From Brevundimonas vancanneytii (GTDB taxonomy: Bacteria > Pseudomonadota > Alphaproteobacteria > Caulobacterales > Caulobacteraceae), in NCBI GenBank assembly GCA_945861515.1, contig CAMAVA010000004.1, forward strand, positions 1 to 55,458: a stretch of DNA of 55,458 nucleotides, read 5' to 3'. This document shows positions 28,726-38,783 of the stretch, piece after piece. How positions within the stretch are numbered: the first letter of the stretch is position 1; each line of letters begins with the position of its first letter. The notes below the pieces were generated by a model, which saw nothing but the letters and a program-made list of their open reading frames with translations, ran no database searches and was not told the DNA's origin. The position numbers and the translations under genes are program-made.

Positions 28726-30435
28726 TCAGCGCTGAACCACCACCGGCTTGACACCCTCAAGCCCGGTTTCCAGTTTCCGCTCGATCTTTTGCTTAAGGCT
28801 GTCGGACGGCTTGAGTTGCAGGGCGCGGTTCCACTGGAACCTGGCCTCGATGCGCCGTCCCACCTGCCAGTAGGCGTCACCCAGATGGTCGTTGATATCC
28901 GGATCGGCTGGTTCCAGCAGGACGGCCTGTTCGAGATTTTCCACGGCGTTTCGATAGTCGCCAAGCCGGAAATAGGCCCAGCCCAGGCTGTCGATCATCG
29001 CGCCGCTGCGGGGATTGGCCGCGACGGCCTTTTGCACCATGGCCGTAGCCTCGGCGAGCCGCTCTCCGCGATCGATCCAGCTATAGCCCAGAAAGTTCAG
29101 CAGTTCGGGCTCGTCCGGCTGCATCTTCAAGGCGACCAGCAGATCGGCCTCGGCGCCGGCCCAGTTGCCTGAGCGCTCCCTGGCGACCGCACGCAGATAG
29201 AGCAGTCGCCAGTCGGTCTTCTGGCCGTCCATCTGGATGATCCGGTCCAGCAGCACAGCGGATTCCGAATACCGTTCATTGGCCCGGAGGATGTCGGCAT
29301 AGTTCACAAGGGCATTGCGATCCCCCTGGGCGGCGGCTTCCTCGGCGAGTTTCAGAGCCTTGTCAGGCTCGCCTGCGCTTTGGAAGGACCAGGCCAGTCT
29401 TGACCGCGCCAGGGCCGAAGCGCTGGACCCGGCCTTGACCCTTGAAAATGCGGTCCGGGCGTTGTCGGCATCGCCCATGTTCGCATAGACGTCGCCCATC
29501 TGAATCCAGATGTCCTCTCGATCCGGATCGAGGCGAGCGGCGAGATTGAGATAGCTGAGGGCCAGTTCGTACTGCTTTTCAGTGGCCATCGACGCCGCCG
29601 GGGTCAGCAGGGCGCGTGCCGCGCCCTGCCGGATCGACAGCATGGCCGGCGGCTTGCCGCCATTGACGGCACGGTTGCGCGCCAGGGAAAGCTCCCGGTC
29701 TCCCGGCTCGATCGCCAGGGCAGCGTCATAGACCGCGACCGCATCGGCGCCGCGCTTTCGCCGCTCGAGGAATGCGCCATAGTCATGGGCGAAGATGACC
29801 GAGGCGTCGCCATAGGTCATCAGGATCTTGAAGTTGGTCTCTGCCTCATCGAACCGTTTGGCGCGCTCGTAAAGCAGGGCCTGGTTGAGCAGGCCGAATA
29901 CCTCGACCAGCCTGTCGCCCCTGAGAGTTGGGCGGGCGACAGCCGCTGGCAGATCACCCGCCGCGGCGGCAGCCCACGGCGCCAGAAGGACGGAGGCCTG
30001 ACGATGAGGAAAACCCATGCCCTGTTCCACAAGGATGGTCTGGGCCAGGGCGCCGTTGCCGGAGGCCATGTCCTCGACCGCTTTGGTCAACTGACCCATG
30101 CGAACACGGAATGCCACGCCTTCGCCGTCGGTCGGCGCGAGGCGAGCGGCTTCCGGAACATTGCCCGCAAACAGCGCCGCCTGAAACGCGCGCTCTTTCA
30201 GCGACCCCACCTCGGCGCCCGCCGCCTGGGCGCGCGCGAAATAGCCCGAGGCCTCTTCATTGCGACCGTCGGCCTGGGCTGCCTGACCCGCCAGGAACTG
30301 GCCGTAGCCCGAGCGCCCCTCGGCCGCCGGCTGTGTGGGCCGCAGTTGAGCTTCCTCGGCCGTGGGGCCGGTGGTGGCGCAGGCCGCCAGAGCAAGAAGG
30401 GACAGGGCGACGGTGGAAAGGGCGAGGCGCTTCAT
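28726..30435 (-). CDS. TPR-repeat lipoprotein
   Basis: MKRLALSTVALSLLALAACATTG (lipobox LAAC); multiple TPRs including EPELLNFLGYSWIDRGERLAEATAMVQKAVAANPRSGAMIDSLGWAYFRLGDY. Confidence 0.9.
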   Translation of the reverse strand: MKRLALSTVALSLLALAACATTGPTAEEAQLRPTQPAAEGRSGYGQFLAGQAAQADGRNEEASGYFARAQAAGAEVGSLKERAFQAALFAGNVPEAARLAPTDGEGVAFRVRMGQLTKAVEDMASGNGALAQTILVEQGMGFPHRQASVLLAPWAAAAAGDLPAAVARPTLRGDRLVEVFGLLNQALLYERAKRFDEAETNFKILMTYGDASVIFAHDYGAFLERRKRGADAVAVYDAALAIEPGDRELSLARNRAVNGGKPPAMLSIRQGAARALLTPAASMATEKQYELALSYLNLAARLDPDREDIWIQMGDVYANMGDADNARTAFSRVKAGSSASALARSRLAWSFQSAGEPDKALKLAEEAAAQGDRNALVNYADILRANERYSESAVLLDRIIQMDGQKTDWRLLYLRAVARERSGNWAGAEADLLVALKMQPDEPELLNFLGYSWIDRGERLAEATAMVQKAVAANPRSGAMIDSLGWAYFRLGDYRNAVENLEQAVLLEPADPDINDHLGDAYWQVGRRIEARFQWNRALQLKPSDSLKQKIERKLETGLEGVKPVVVQR

Positions 30436-30501
30436 GGAGCCTAACTTGCCTCAATCCATGGCGCGAGCAAGGCGCTTCGCCGTCCAGCCGTCATCCTCAC
30501 C

Positions 30502-32187
30502 TTACATGTTGGGATAATTGGGCCCGCCGCCGCCTTCCGGAGTCGTCCAGACGATGTTCTGCGACGGGTCCTTGATGTCGCAGGTTTTGCAGTGGACACA
30601 GTTCTGGGCGTTGATCTGGAACTTGGGATTGGCGCCGGCCTCGTCGTACAGCACTTCATAGACCCCGGCCGGGCAATAGAGACGGGCCGGCTCGCCATAG
30701 CGTGGCAGGTTGACGCTGATCGGGATCGAGGGATCCTTCAGGGTCAGGTGCGCCGGCTGGTCTTCCTCGTGGTTGGTCGCCGAAAGGAACACGGACGACA
30801 GCTTGTCGAAACTGATCACGCCGTCAGGCTTGGGGTAACTGATGGCCTTGTAGTCCTTGGCCAGCCCGGTCGAGGCGGCGTCGGTCTTTTCATGCGCCAT
30901 TGTGCCGAAGATGGAAAATCCGCCCAACAGGTGGGTGCACCACATGTCGAACATGCCCACGGCGCCGCCCATGAAGGTGCCCAGCTTCGTGAGGATCGGC
31001 TTGGCGTTGCGGACGACTTTCAGTTCCTTGGCGACCCAGGAGCCTTCATAGGCGGCCTGGTATTCGACGAGTTCATCGCCCGCCCGCCCGGCAGCCAGGG
31101 CCTTGAACGCCTCTTCAGCGGCCAGCATGCCGGTCTTCATGGCATTGTGACTGCCCTTGATCCGGGGAACATTCACAAATCCGGCCGAACAGCCGATCAG
31201 GACCCCGCCGGGGAAGGTCAGCTTCGGAACCGACTGATAGCCGCCTTCGGTGATGGCTCGCGCGCCATAGGCAATGCGCTTGCCGCCTTCCAGGTGCGGT
31301 TTGACCGAGGGGTGGTGCTTGAACCGCTGGAACTCGTCGAAAGGCGAGAGGAAGGGGTTCTTGTAGTTGAGGTGCACCACATAGCCGATGGACACATAGT
31401 TGTCCCCGAAGTGGTACATGAAGCTACCGCCGCCGGTCTGGTTGTCCAGCGGCCAGCCGGTGGTGTGCTGCGCCAGGCCCGGCTGGTGCTTTTCAGGCGG
31501 CACCTGCCAGAGTTCCTTGATGCCGATGCCGTACTTCTGCGGCGACTTGCCCTTGGCCAGGTCGAACTTGCTGATCAACTGCTTGGCCAGGGACCCGCGC
31601 ACGCCCTCGGCGATGAACACATACTTGCCGTGCAGTTCCATGCCCGGCTCATAGCTGTGCTTCTTGTGGCCATCCTTGCCGATACCGACCACGCCGACCA
31701 CGACGCCCTTGACCGAGCCATCCTCGCGCCAGACCAGCTGGCTGGCGGCAAAGCCTGGATAGATCTCGACGCCCAGCGCCTCGGCCTGGGTCGCCAGCCA
31801 GCGGCAGACATTGGCCAGGGAGCCAATATAGCAGCCTTCATTGTGCATGAAGGGCGGCAGGGCGAACATGGGAAGCGACGCTTCGCCCTGGGGCCCCAGA
31901 ACCAGGAACCGGTCCTTGGTGACCGGGGTTTCCAGCGGCGCGCCCTGTTCCTTCCAGTCGGGAATCAACTCGGTCAGGGCCTTCGGATCGAGCACTGCAC
32001 CGGACAGGATATGAGCGCCGACTTCCGAGCCTTTCTCCAGAAGAGCCACCGAAAGCTCGGTTCCGGCTTCCGCCGCCAGTTGCTTCAGCCGAATGGCGGC
32101 CGAAAAGCCTGCTGGTCCGCCGCCGACAATCACGACGTCGTACTCCATGGCTTCCCGCTCTTCGGCGGCGCCGGCCTCTTCACTCAT
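30502..32187 (-). CDS. Electron transfer flavoprotein-ubiquinone oxidoreductase
   Basis: YDVVIVGGGPAGFSAAIRLKQLA FAD motif; C-terminal 4Fe-4S motif NAQNCVHCKTCDIKDPSQNIVWTTPEGGGGPNYPNM. Confidence 0.97.
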   Translation of the reverse strand: MSEEAGAAEEREAMEYDVVIVGGGPAGFSAAIRLKQLAAEAGTELSVALLEKGSEVGAHILSGAVLDPKALTELIPDWKEQGAPLETPVTKDRFLVLGPQGEASLPMFALPPFMHNEGCYIGSLANVCRWLATQAEALGVEIYPGFAASQLVWREDGSVKGVVVGVVGIGKDGHKKHSYEPGMELHGKYVFIAEGVRGSLAKQLISKFDLAKGKSPQKYGIGIKELWQVPPEKHQPGLAQHTTGWPLDNQTGGGSFMYHFGDNYVSIGYVVHLNYKNPFLSPFDEFQRFKHHPSVKPHLEGGKRIAYGARAITEGGYQSVPKLTFPGGVLIGCSAGFVNVPRIKGSHNAMKTGMLAAEEAFKALAAGRAGDELVEYQAAYEGSWVAKELKVVRNAKPILTKLGTFMGGAVGMFDMWCTHLLGGFSIFGTMAHEKTDAASTGLAKDYKAISYPKPDGVISFDKLSSVFLSATNHEEDQPAHLTLKDPSIPISVNLPRYGEPARLYCPAGVYEVLYDEAGANPKFQINAQNCVHCKTCDIKDPSQNIVWTTPEGGGGPNYPNM

Positions 32188-32299
32188 GGTCAGTCCCCGG
32201 TTCGATCCTGTTGAACTGCTTATCTGAAGCAGACCCAACGGTGGTCAAGCGGCAAACGGGCGCGGCGGGGTGCTGAAGCCCGGAAAGGTCGCGTAACAT

Positions 32300-33181
32300 T
32301 TGAAAACCGGGTCGATTATCCTGTTCAGCGTGACCTTCTCTATGAGTCCGGCCTATCCTGACCCGATGATCCCGTCCCCCGAGAGCCGTGCTGCGGAAAG
32401 TCTTCTTGCCTTCTGGGCGGACGCCGGCGTGGAGGCCCAGTACGGCGAAGAGCCGTTTGACCGGCTGGCCGAAGGCGCCGAACGGCTCGCGGTCAAGGCG
32501 AGGCCGGCGGCGCAGGCTGCCCCCGTTTCTCCCCTCGCCAGAGCGCAGGGTCCTGACATCGACGCCGCCGTTGCGCTGGCAAGGCACGCCGCCAGGGCGG
32601 CCATGACGCTGGACCAGCTGGCCCAGGCGATCGCCGACTTCGAAGCCTGTCCCCTCCGCTACGAAGCCGCCCGGCAGGCCGTGTTTTCGAGGGGAAGTCC
32701 GTCCGCCCCCCTGATGGTTATAGGAGAAGGCCCCGGCGCCGATGAGGATTCGCAGGGCGCGCCCTTCGTCGGTCGGGCCGGCAAACTGCTGGACCGGATG
32801 CTGGCGGCAGCCGGTCTTTCGGACCGTGTCTTCATCACCAACACGGTCTTCTGGCGGCCACCTGGCAACCGCACGCCGACCCCGTCGGAACAGGCCATCT
32901 GCGCCCCGTTCGTGGAAAGAGCGATCGCCCTGGTGAACCCCAGGCTCCTGTTGCTCGCCGGCGGAGCTTCGGCCAAGGCCTTGCTGCGGCGGGAGGAAGG
33001 CATCCTTGCCCTTCGAGGGCGCTGGTTTGAGTGGAAGTCAGAGGATGGCGAAATGGAGATTCCGACCATGCCGACCCTGCACCCCGCCTTTTTGCTTCGC
33101 CAGCCTGCCGCCAAGAAGAGGGCCTGGCAGGACCTTCTCACCCTGACGGAGAGGCTTGATCGGCCGGACCGTCCCCACTAA
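32300..33181 (+). CDS. Uracil-DNA glycosylase superfamily, family 4-like
   Basis: VIGEGPGADEDSQGAPFVGRAGKLLDRML, NTVFWRPPGNRTPTPSEQAIC, TLHPAFLLRQ. Translation contains only two Cys. Confidence 0.92.
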   Translation: MKTGSIILFSVTFSMSPAYPDPMIPSPESRAAESLLAFWADAGVEAQYGEEPFDRLAEGAERLAVKARPAAQAAPVSPLARAQGPDIDAAVALARHAARAAMTLDQLAQAIADFEACPLRYEAARQAVFSRGSPSAPLMVIGEGPGADEDSQGAPFVGRAGKLLDRMLAAAGLSDRVFITNTVFWRPPGNRTPTPSEQAICAPFVERAIALVNPRLLLLAGGASAKALLRREEGILALRGRWFEWKSEDGEMEIPTMPTLHPAFLLRQPAAKKRAWQDLLTLTERLDRPDRPH

Positions 33182-33231
33182 GCCTGCTCGCTTCCAGTTT
33201 GGGGACTCCGGCGGGGCGCTTGGAGAACATC

Positions 33232-34863
33232 ATGGGCCTGGCCACACGACCGACCGGAAACCTCCGGGCCTCTGTGGCCTTGGCGGTGACCCTGGCCATA
33301 TCCCTGATCTGCGCCCTGCTGGCCGCGCCGGCCCTGGCGGCCGAAGGGCCCCTGTCGCGATCAGACGCTGCCCTGTATCGGCAGGCCTTCAGTGCTGCCG
33401 ACAAGGGCGACTTCAAGACCGCCGAGTCGGCCCTCGTCAAGGTCAGGGACCAATCCCTCGCAGGTCATGTCGCCCTGGTAAAGCTCATGCATCCAACGGC
33501 CTACAAGGCCTCCTATGCGGATCTGGCCGCCTGGCTCAAAAGCTATTCCGATCTCGGCGGGGCCGAGCGCGTCTATGCCCTGGCCCAGAAACGCCAGCCG
33601 CCGAGAACCCCGGAACCCAGGGCGCCGACATTTCTGGCTGCGATCCGCGATTGGAACAGCAGTTCGCAGCCTGTCTCTGGCGATCGCAGCTTCGCCGCTC
33701 GCGATGCCTATTATTCCGGAGAAGTCAGCCGCGCCTGGGCGCTCGGCCCCAGCTCTGGCGAGCCATGGATTGCCGGTCTGGCAGGATGGCGCCTGGGCAA
33801 GGTCGAAGAAGCCCGGCGCTTTTTCCTGCAGGTCGCATCGGACGAAAGCCTGGACGACTGGACTCGCGCGGCCGGATGGTTCTGGGCCGGTCGGTGCGCC
33901 GAACGTCTTGGCCAGACAGCGGCGGCCCTTGATGATTTCGGGCAGGCGGCCGCCATGCCGCACACCTTCTACGGTCTCATCGCGTCCAGGAAGTCAAATG
34001 CGCTTCCCGCCAGACCGCTGGCCGAGCAGGCTCAAACCCCTCAGTCCGGAACACCGTTGTTGATCAGGGTCTCCGACCGGGACGAACGCCGTGCGGACGG
34101 GCTGCTGGAACGCGAGCCGCGGGCGCGACGGGCGGCAGCCCTGACGCAGATCGACCGCCCTGTGGAGGCGGCCCAGGAATTGCGGGTCGGGCTGGCGCTG
34201 GCGCGCAGCGAGACCGCCCAGCGCGAATGGCAGGCCCTGATCGTCACATTGCGCACGCCGCTGCAGGTCGCCGCTCCGGCTGCGCCTGTGTCCAGGCGCG
34301 CCAAGGCCCGCCCGTATCGGCCGGAGACCTACGAAACGCCCGAGCTCTATCCCGATGGCGGTTTCACCCTCGATCGCGCCCTGATCTATGCCCTGGTCCG
34401 CCAGGAAAGCCGGTTCAACCCCTATGCCTACAGCGCTGCCGGGGCGATCGGCCTGATGCAGGTTCGTCCGGAATCTGCCGCCCGCGCCGCTGGCGATGAC
34501 CAGCTTGCGAAAAACATCATGCCGCTGTTTGATCCCCCGACCAACCTGCGGGTCGGACAGGACTACATGCACTGGCTGATCGAAAGGGGCCTTGGCGGCG
34601 GGGATGAAGCCTTCGACCTGTTCAGGGTCATCGCCGCCTACAATGCCGGCGCCGGGGCCGTGCTCAAGACCCGCAGCCGACTGGAGCCGGACGCCGACGC
34701 CCTGCTGTTCATCGAAAGCCTGCCGGCCCGAGAAACCCGCGACTATGTGGAAAAGGTGGCGTTCGGCTACTGGACCTATCGCAGCCAGTTTGGCCAGCCA
34801 GCGGCAACCCTCGACGCCGCCGCCCGCTACGCCCGGCTGGTCGACATGCGCGCCGACCGCTGA
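33232..34863 (+). CDS. Soluble lytic murein transglycosylase (Slt family)
   Basis: Signal peptide, superhelical middle, SLT domain ALVRQESRFNPYAYSAAGAIGLMQV...AAYNAGAGAVLK. Confidence 0.95.
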   Translation: MGLATRPTGNLRASVALAVTLAISLICALLAAPALAAEGPLSRSDAALYRQAFSAADKGDFKTAESALVKVRDQSLAGHVALVKLMHPTAYKASYADLAAWLKSYSDLGGAERVYALAQKRQPPRTPEPRAPTFLAAIRDWNSSSQPVSGDRSFAARDAYYSGEVSRAWALGPSSGEPWIAGLAGWRLGKVEEARRFFLQVASDESLDDWTRAAGWFWAGRCAERLGQTAAALDDFGQAAAMPHTFYGLIASRKSNALPARPLAEQAQTPQSGTPLLIRVSDRDERRADGLLEREPRARRAAALTQIDRPVEAAQELRVGLALARSETAQREWQALIVTLRTPLQVAAPAAPVSRRAKARPYRPETYETPELYPDGGFTLDRALIYALVRQESRFNPYAYSAAGAIGLMQVRPESAARAAGDDQLAKNIMPLFDPPTNLRVGQDYMHWLIERGLGGGDEAFDLFRVIAAYNAGAGAVLKTRSRLEPDADALLFIESLPARETRDYVEKVAFGYWTYRSQFGQPAATLDAAARYARLVDMRADR

Positions 34864-35444
34864 GCCGACCGCCAGCGCTCAAGATCGGCCCCGGTGTCGA
34901 TGTCCTGGAGTGTTTCCAGCCGGACAACAGGGCTTCCCAGGGCAAGGACGGTATCCGTCAGGGTTTGATCAGAAGACCAGCGGATGGCTTTCAGTTCTGC
35001 GCGACGGGCCCGGCCAGAGGACAGGGCGAGCAACCAGAACCCCCCATCCAGGGCAGGACCGATCGCCGCCCCGCCCTGTCGCAGCGCCTTGAGGCTGGCG
35101 GCAATCCTGGACCGGTCGACCCCAGGCGCGTCCGTTCCTATAACGACCACGGGTCCGCTGGCATGGCTGCGTAAGCCCGAGCAAATCCGAGCGCCCAGGT
35201 CTCCGCGGCCCTGAGCCTCAACCGCATCGGCGCGCCAGCGAGGGTCTGCTGGCTGTCCGGCGAGCCGGATCACCAGCCGCCAGCGGGGGTCGCGCAGGGT
35301 CCTGATCAGCCGGCTGCTCATGGCGCGATACAGTCGCCAGGCCTCCACAGCGCCGATATCCCGGGCCAGCCGGGTCTTGCCGATGCCGATCGCCGGGGCC
35401 CTGGCAAAGACCACCAGGGTTGGACGCTGGCCCTTAGCCGCCAT
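34827..35444 (-). CDS. TIGR04282-type (DUF2064) nucleotidyl/glycosyl transferase-like protein
   Basis: TLVVFARAPAIGIGKTRLARDIGAVEAWRLYRAM; VVIGTDAPGVDRSRI; GPALDGGFWLLAL. Confidence 0.9.
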   Translation of the reverse strand: MAAKGQRPTLVVFARAPAIGIGKTRLARDIGAVEAWRLYRAMSSRLIRTLRDPRWRLVIRLAGQPADPRWRADAVEAQGRGDLGARICSGLRSHASGPVVVIGTDAPGVDRSRIAASLKALRQGGAAIGPALDGGFWLLALSSGRARRAELKAIRWSSDQTLTDTVLALGSPVVRLETLQDIDTGADLERWRSAQRSARMSTSRA

Positions 35445-36111
35445 ACCGCCTCGCCAGGTCCTCCGGCGCGGCGCCGGCAAGGTAGCGGGCCAGCAGTCCC
35501 CAGTTACCCAGGCTGCGGCGCAGATATCCATCGCGACGGAACCGCAAGGCCGACGTCGTCGCCCTGGCGTCCAGCGGATAAAGCCGACGGGCGCCGATAC
35601 GCTGGACCAGATCGACATCTTCCATCAGGGGAAGGGACCGGTAGCCCCCCACGGAGTCCAGCAGGCTGCGAGAAATCAGAAGCCCCTGATCTCCGTAGGG
35701 CAGGCCCAGCAAATGGCATCGCAGGGCGACGCCGGCTTCCCACAGACGCGGTTTCCAGCCCCGGTCATCCAGGGCGAACCTGAAATAGCCGGCACGGTCG
35801 TCGGGCCCCTCCAGATGCGCCAGCACCGGGTCGGTCCAGTCCCGGGCCAGTCTTGTGTCGGCATGCAGCACCAGCAGCCAGGGCGACCGGGCCGCTGCAC
35901 AACCTGCCGCAAGCTGGACGCCCCTGCCCTTTTCGGTCCGGATCACCCGCGCCCCGGCGTCCTCGGCAATCTCCAGTGTTGCGTCCGTCGAGCCGCCATC
36001 GACAAGAATCAGTTCCTTGACCAGTCCATCGACCGCCGCCGGCACCAGGGCCGACAGGCTCGCCGCAAGGCAGGCCTGGGCGTTCAACACGGGGATGACC
36101 ACTGAAATCAT
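35434..36111 (-). CDS. TIGR04283-type family 2 glycosyltransferase
   Basis: ISVVIPVLNAQACLAASLSAL...ELILVDGGSTDAT...LLVLHADTRL; overlaps the preceding gene by 11 nt. Confidence 0.92.
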   Translation of the reverse strand: MISVVIPVLNAQACLAASLSALVPAAVDGLVKELILVDGGSTDATLEIAEDAGARVIRTEKGRGVQLAAGCAAARSPWLLVLHADTRLARDWTDPVLAHLEGPDDRAGYFRFALDDRGWKPRLWEAGVALRCHLLGLPYGDQGLLISRSLLDSVGGYRSLPLMEDVDLVQRIGARRLYPLDARATTSALRFRRDGYLRRSLGNWGLLARYLAGAAPEDLARRYGG

Positions 36112-36201
36112 GCCGCCTTCATGACCGGTCGGACGCCGGGATGAAAGGGGTTGAATCGGACCTCTTGAGTTCTTGTTTTGTTCTATTCGAAGTGATATCC
36201 C

Positions 36202-37413
36202 GTGCCGGTGTCACCGATCCCCACCCAGACCAAGGGCCGCGGAGCCCGATCCAATGCCGCAAGCCGGTTTCTGAGCCGTCAGAAGGAGGCGTTCGACGAT
36301 GGCTGGACCAGCGACGACCAGACGCCGAAGCCGCTGCGGACCGTGGTCGAACCGGACATGGCCAGGTCCATCATCACCCGCAACAACAGCCCCGATATCG
36401 CCTTTGACCAGTCGATCAATCCCTATCGCGGTTGCGAGCATGGCTGCGTCTATTGTTATGCCCGGCCGGCCCACGCCTATCTGGGCCTGTCGCCGGGTCT
36501 GGATTTCGAGAGCCGGCTCTTCTTCAAACCCTTCGCCCATGAACTGCTGGCCAGGGAGTTGTCGAAGAAACGCTACAGCCCGCAGGTCATCCATATCGGC
36601 GGCGATACCGATCCCTACCAGCCCATCGAGAAATCGCTGCGGATAACCCGGCAGGTGATCGAGACCCTTTACCGGTTTCGCCATCCCTTCACCCTGATCA
36701 CCAAGTCCGCCCTGATCCTGCGGGATCTCGACGTCCTCGCGCCGGCCGCCGCAGAGGGCCTGGCAAGGGTCGCGATCTCGGTCACGACCCTGGACCGGAA
36801 ACTGGCCCGCAGCATGGAACCCCGGGCGGCCACTCCGGGCCGCAGGATAGAAGCCATCCGCGCCCTCAGCGCGGCCGGCGTGCCGACGGTCGTGATGTTC
36901 GCCCCGGTGATTCCCGGCCTGAATGACCATGAACTGGAAGGGGTTCTCGAAGCTGCCGCCGAGGCCGGAGCCAGCAGTGCTGGCTATGTGCTGGTCCGCC
37001 TGCCCCGGGAAATCAGCGGTCTGTTCCAGCAATGGCTGGCCACAGACCAGCCCCTTCGGGCCAGCAAGGTCATGTCCTTGATCCGCCAGACGCGCGGCGG
37101 CGCCGACTACACGGCAGACTGGGGCCTTCGACAGACCGGCGAGGGACCGGTCGCCGAATTGGTGGCCGCAAGGTTCAAGGCCGCCAGCCGCAGGCTGGGT
37201 CTGGACCAGCCGCGCCCGGACTTGACTCTTGACCTGTTTGCCGTTCCCGCCCGATGCGGTGACCAGATGGAGTTGTTCGGCGGCGAAACCAGCCGCCGCG
37301 AAGGCCCGTCGTTCGCTGCCGCGTCGCCCGGAACTAGCGGGAAAAAACGCCGACCAGCTCGACATGTGGCGACCACAGGAACTGGTCCACCGGCAACACC
37401 CGCTCCAGGGTAA
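36202..37413 (+). CDS. PA0069-family radical SAM protein (SplB-related)
   Basis: NPYRGCEHGCVYCYARPAHAYLGLSPGLDFESRLFFKP (CX3CX2C). Confidence 0.93.
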   Translation: MPVSPIPTQTKGRGARSNAASRFLSRQKEAFDDGWTSDDQTPKPLRTVVEPDMARSIITRNNSPDIAFDQSINPYRGCEHGCVYCYARPAHAYLGLSPGLDFESRLFFKPFAHELLARELSKKRYSPQVIHIGGDTDPYQPIEKSLRITRQVIETLYRFRHPFTLITKSALILRDLDVLAPAAAEGLARVAISVTTLDRKLARSMEPRAATPGRRIEAIRALSAAGVPTVVMFAPVIPGLNDHELEGVLEAAAEAGASSAGYVLVRLPREISGLFQQWLATDQPLRASKVMSLIRQTRGGADYTADWGLRQTGEGPVAELVAARFKAASRRLGLDQPRPDLTLDLFAVPARCGDQMELFGGETSRREGPSFAAASPGTSGKKRRPARHVATTGTGPPATPAPG

Positions 37414-38653
37414 AGCCGGCGTCCACCAGGATCCTGGCATCCCGGGCAAAGGTCGCTGGATCGCAGGACACACCCACCACCCGGGCAACCTTGGAAAGGC
37501 CGATCTCCCGCGCCTGTTCCATGGCTCCGGCCCTGGGAGGGTCAAAGACCACGGCGTCGATCTTCGCCAGTTCCCGGGCCAGGGCCGGCCGGCGGGCCAG
37601 GTCTCGCGCCTCGGCAATGATGGATTTCAGGCCTGGCGCCGAGCCGCCCGCTGCCTTGAGGGCCGCAATGGCGGGCGCGGAGGAGTCGGCCGCCATCACA
37701 GTGCCCACCTGGGCAAGACGGAAGGTGAAGGTTCCGACCCCGCAATAGAGATCAGCGATCCGCGCCGCCCCTGAAACCGCCTCGACGGCGAACTGGGCCA
37801 TGGCGACTTCGGCCTGGGGCACGGCCTGCAGGAAGGCGCCCGGCGGCAGGGCGACCGAGGCCGGTCCCAGGGTGACCACCGCCTGGCGGGCCCCGTAGAT
37901 GGCGTCGCCGTCGAGCGTCACACGGGCGAAATCCCCCGCTTCGGCAGCCTGGGCGGCGCGCACCCTGGCGTCGGCCGAAAGACCGCCGCTGCGCTTTTCG
38001 ACGCCGGTAATGTTCACGTCCAGGCCCGTCCGCGTCACCGTGACATGCAGCGTCGGGGCCGACTTGGGGTGTTCCAGAAACGGTCTGGCCAGCAGTCTGA
38101 GGGCCGGAAAGGCCGCAACCAACCGGGGATCGGCGATGGTGCAGATGTCCAGCGGCGTCAGTTTCCAGGATCGGCGGCCCTTGAAACCCAGTAGGGCGCC
38201 AGATTTGCCACCCGGCCGCGCGTGCAGCGCCAGACGACGACGGGAACCGGGAGGCGATGCAAACGCCGCCAGCACTTCAGTCTCGAGGGACTCACGGGAC
38301 AGGGCCTCGATCACCCGCTCGCGCTTCCAGGCGAGATAGGGCTCGGCCGACCAGTGCTGCAGCGAACACCCCCCACATTCGCCGAAATGCGGACAAGGCG
38401 CCGCAATACGGTCCGGGCTCGGCTCCAGGATGCTGTCAAGTTCGGCCCTTGAGCCTTCAGGAAAGACCCGCACCTTCTCGCCGGGCAGGGTCAGGGGCAC
38501 AAACACGCCTCGGTCCCCGATGCCATCGCCCTGGGCGCCCACGCGATCGATCTGGATATCTCGGGTGTCGGTCAGCGGACCTCTCCATGGGGAACCGGGA
38601 CGCCTTCGGGCCCGTCCGGGACGGAGAGAAGGCGGTGCAAGTTGTCTGCTCAT
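37334..38653 (-). CDS. TrmA/RlmD-family class I SAM-dependent RNA methyltransferase
   Basis: CPHFGECGGCSLQHW Fe-S Cys motif, DLYCGVGTFTFRLA, VFDPPRAGA, VVGVSCDPATFARDA. Confidence 0.94.
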   Translation of the reverse strand: MSRQLAPPSLRPGRARRRPGSPWRGPLTDTRDIQIDRVGAQGDGIGDRGVFVPLTLPGEKVRVFPEGSRAELDSILEPSPDRIAAPCPHFGECGGCSLQHWSAEPYLAWKRERVIEALSRESLETEVLAAFASPPGSRRRLALHARPGGKSGALLGFKGRRSWKLTPLDICTIADPRLVAAFPALRLLARPFLEHPKSAPTLHVTVTRTGLDVNITGVEKRSGGLSADARVRAAQAAEAGDFARVTLDGDAIYGARQAVVTLGPASVALPPGAFLQAVPQAEVAMAQFAVEAVSGAARIADLYCGVGTFTFRLAQVGTVMAADSSAPAIAALKAAGGSAPGLKSIIAEARDLARRPALARELAKIDAVVFDPPRAGAMEQAREIGLSKVARVVGVSCDPATFARDARILVDAGFTLERVLPVDQFLWSPHVELVGVFSR

Positions 38654-38783
38654 CGCATACTATGAACCGTCCGGTCAGCATTCGTTCAGGATCGGACTCT
38701 CATCATTGAAAAAATGCGGCGGGGCCTGTCTAACGTTCCAAGGGCTGTACGGCCTCGCCACAGATGGAAAAGGAAAGAGTTCA

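Noticed and set aside
30592-32214. 540-aa plus-strand ORF antisense to ETF-QO
   Set aside because: Codon-bias shadow of a well supported gene.
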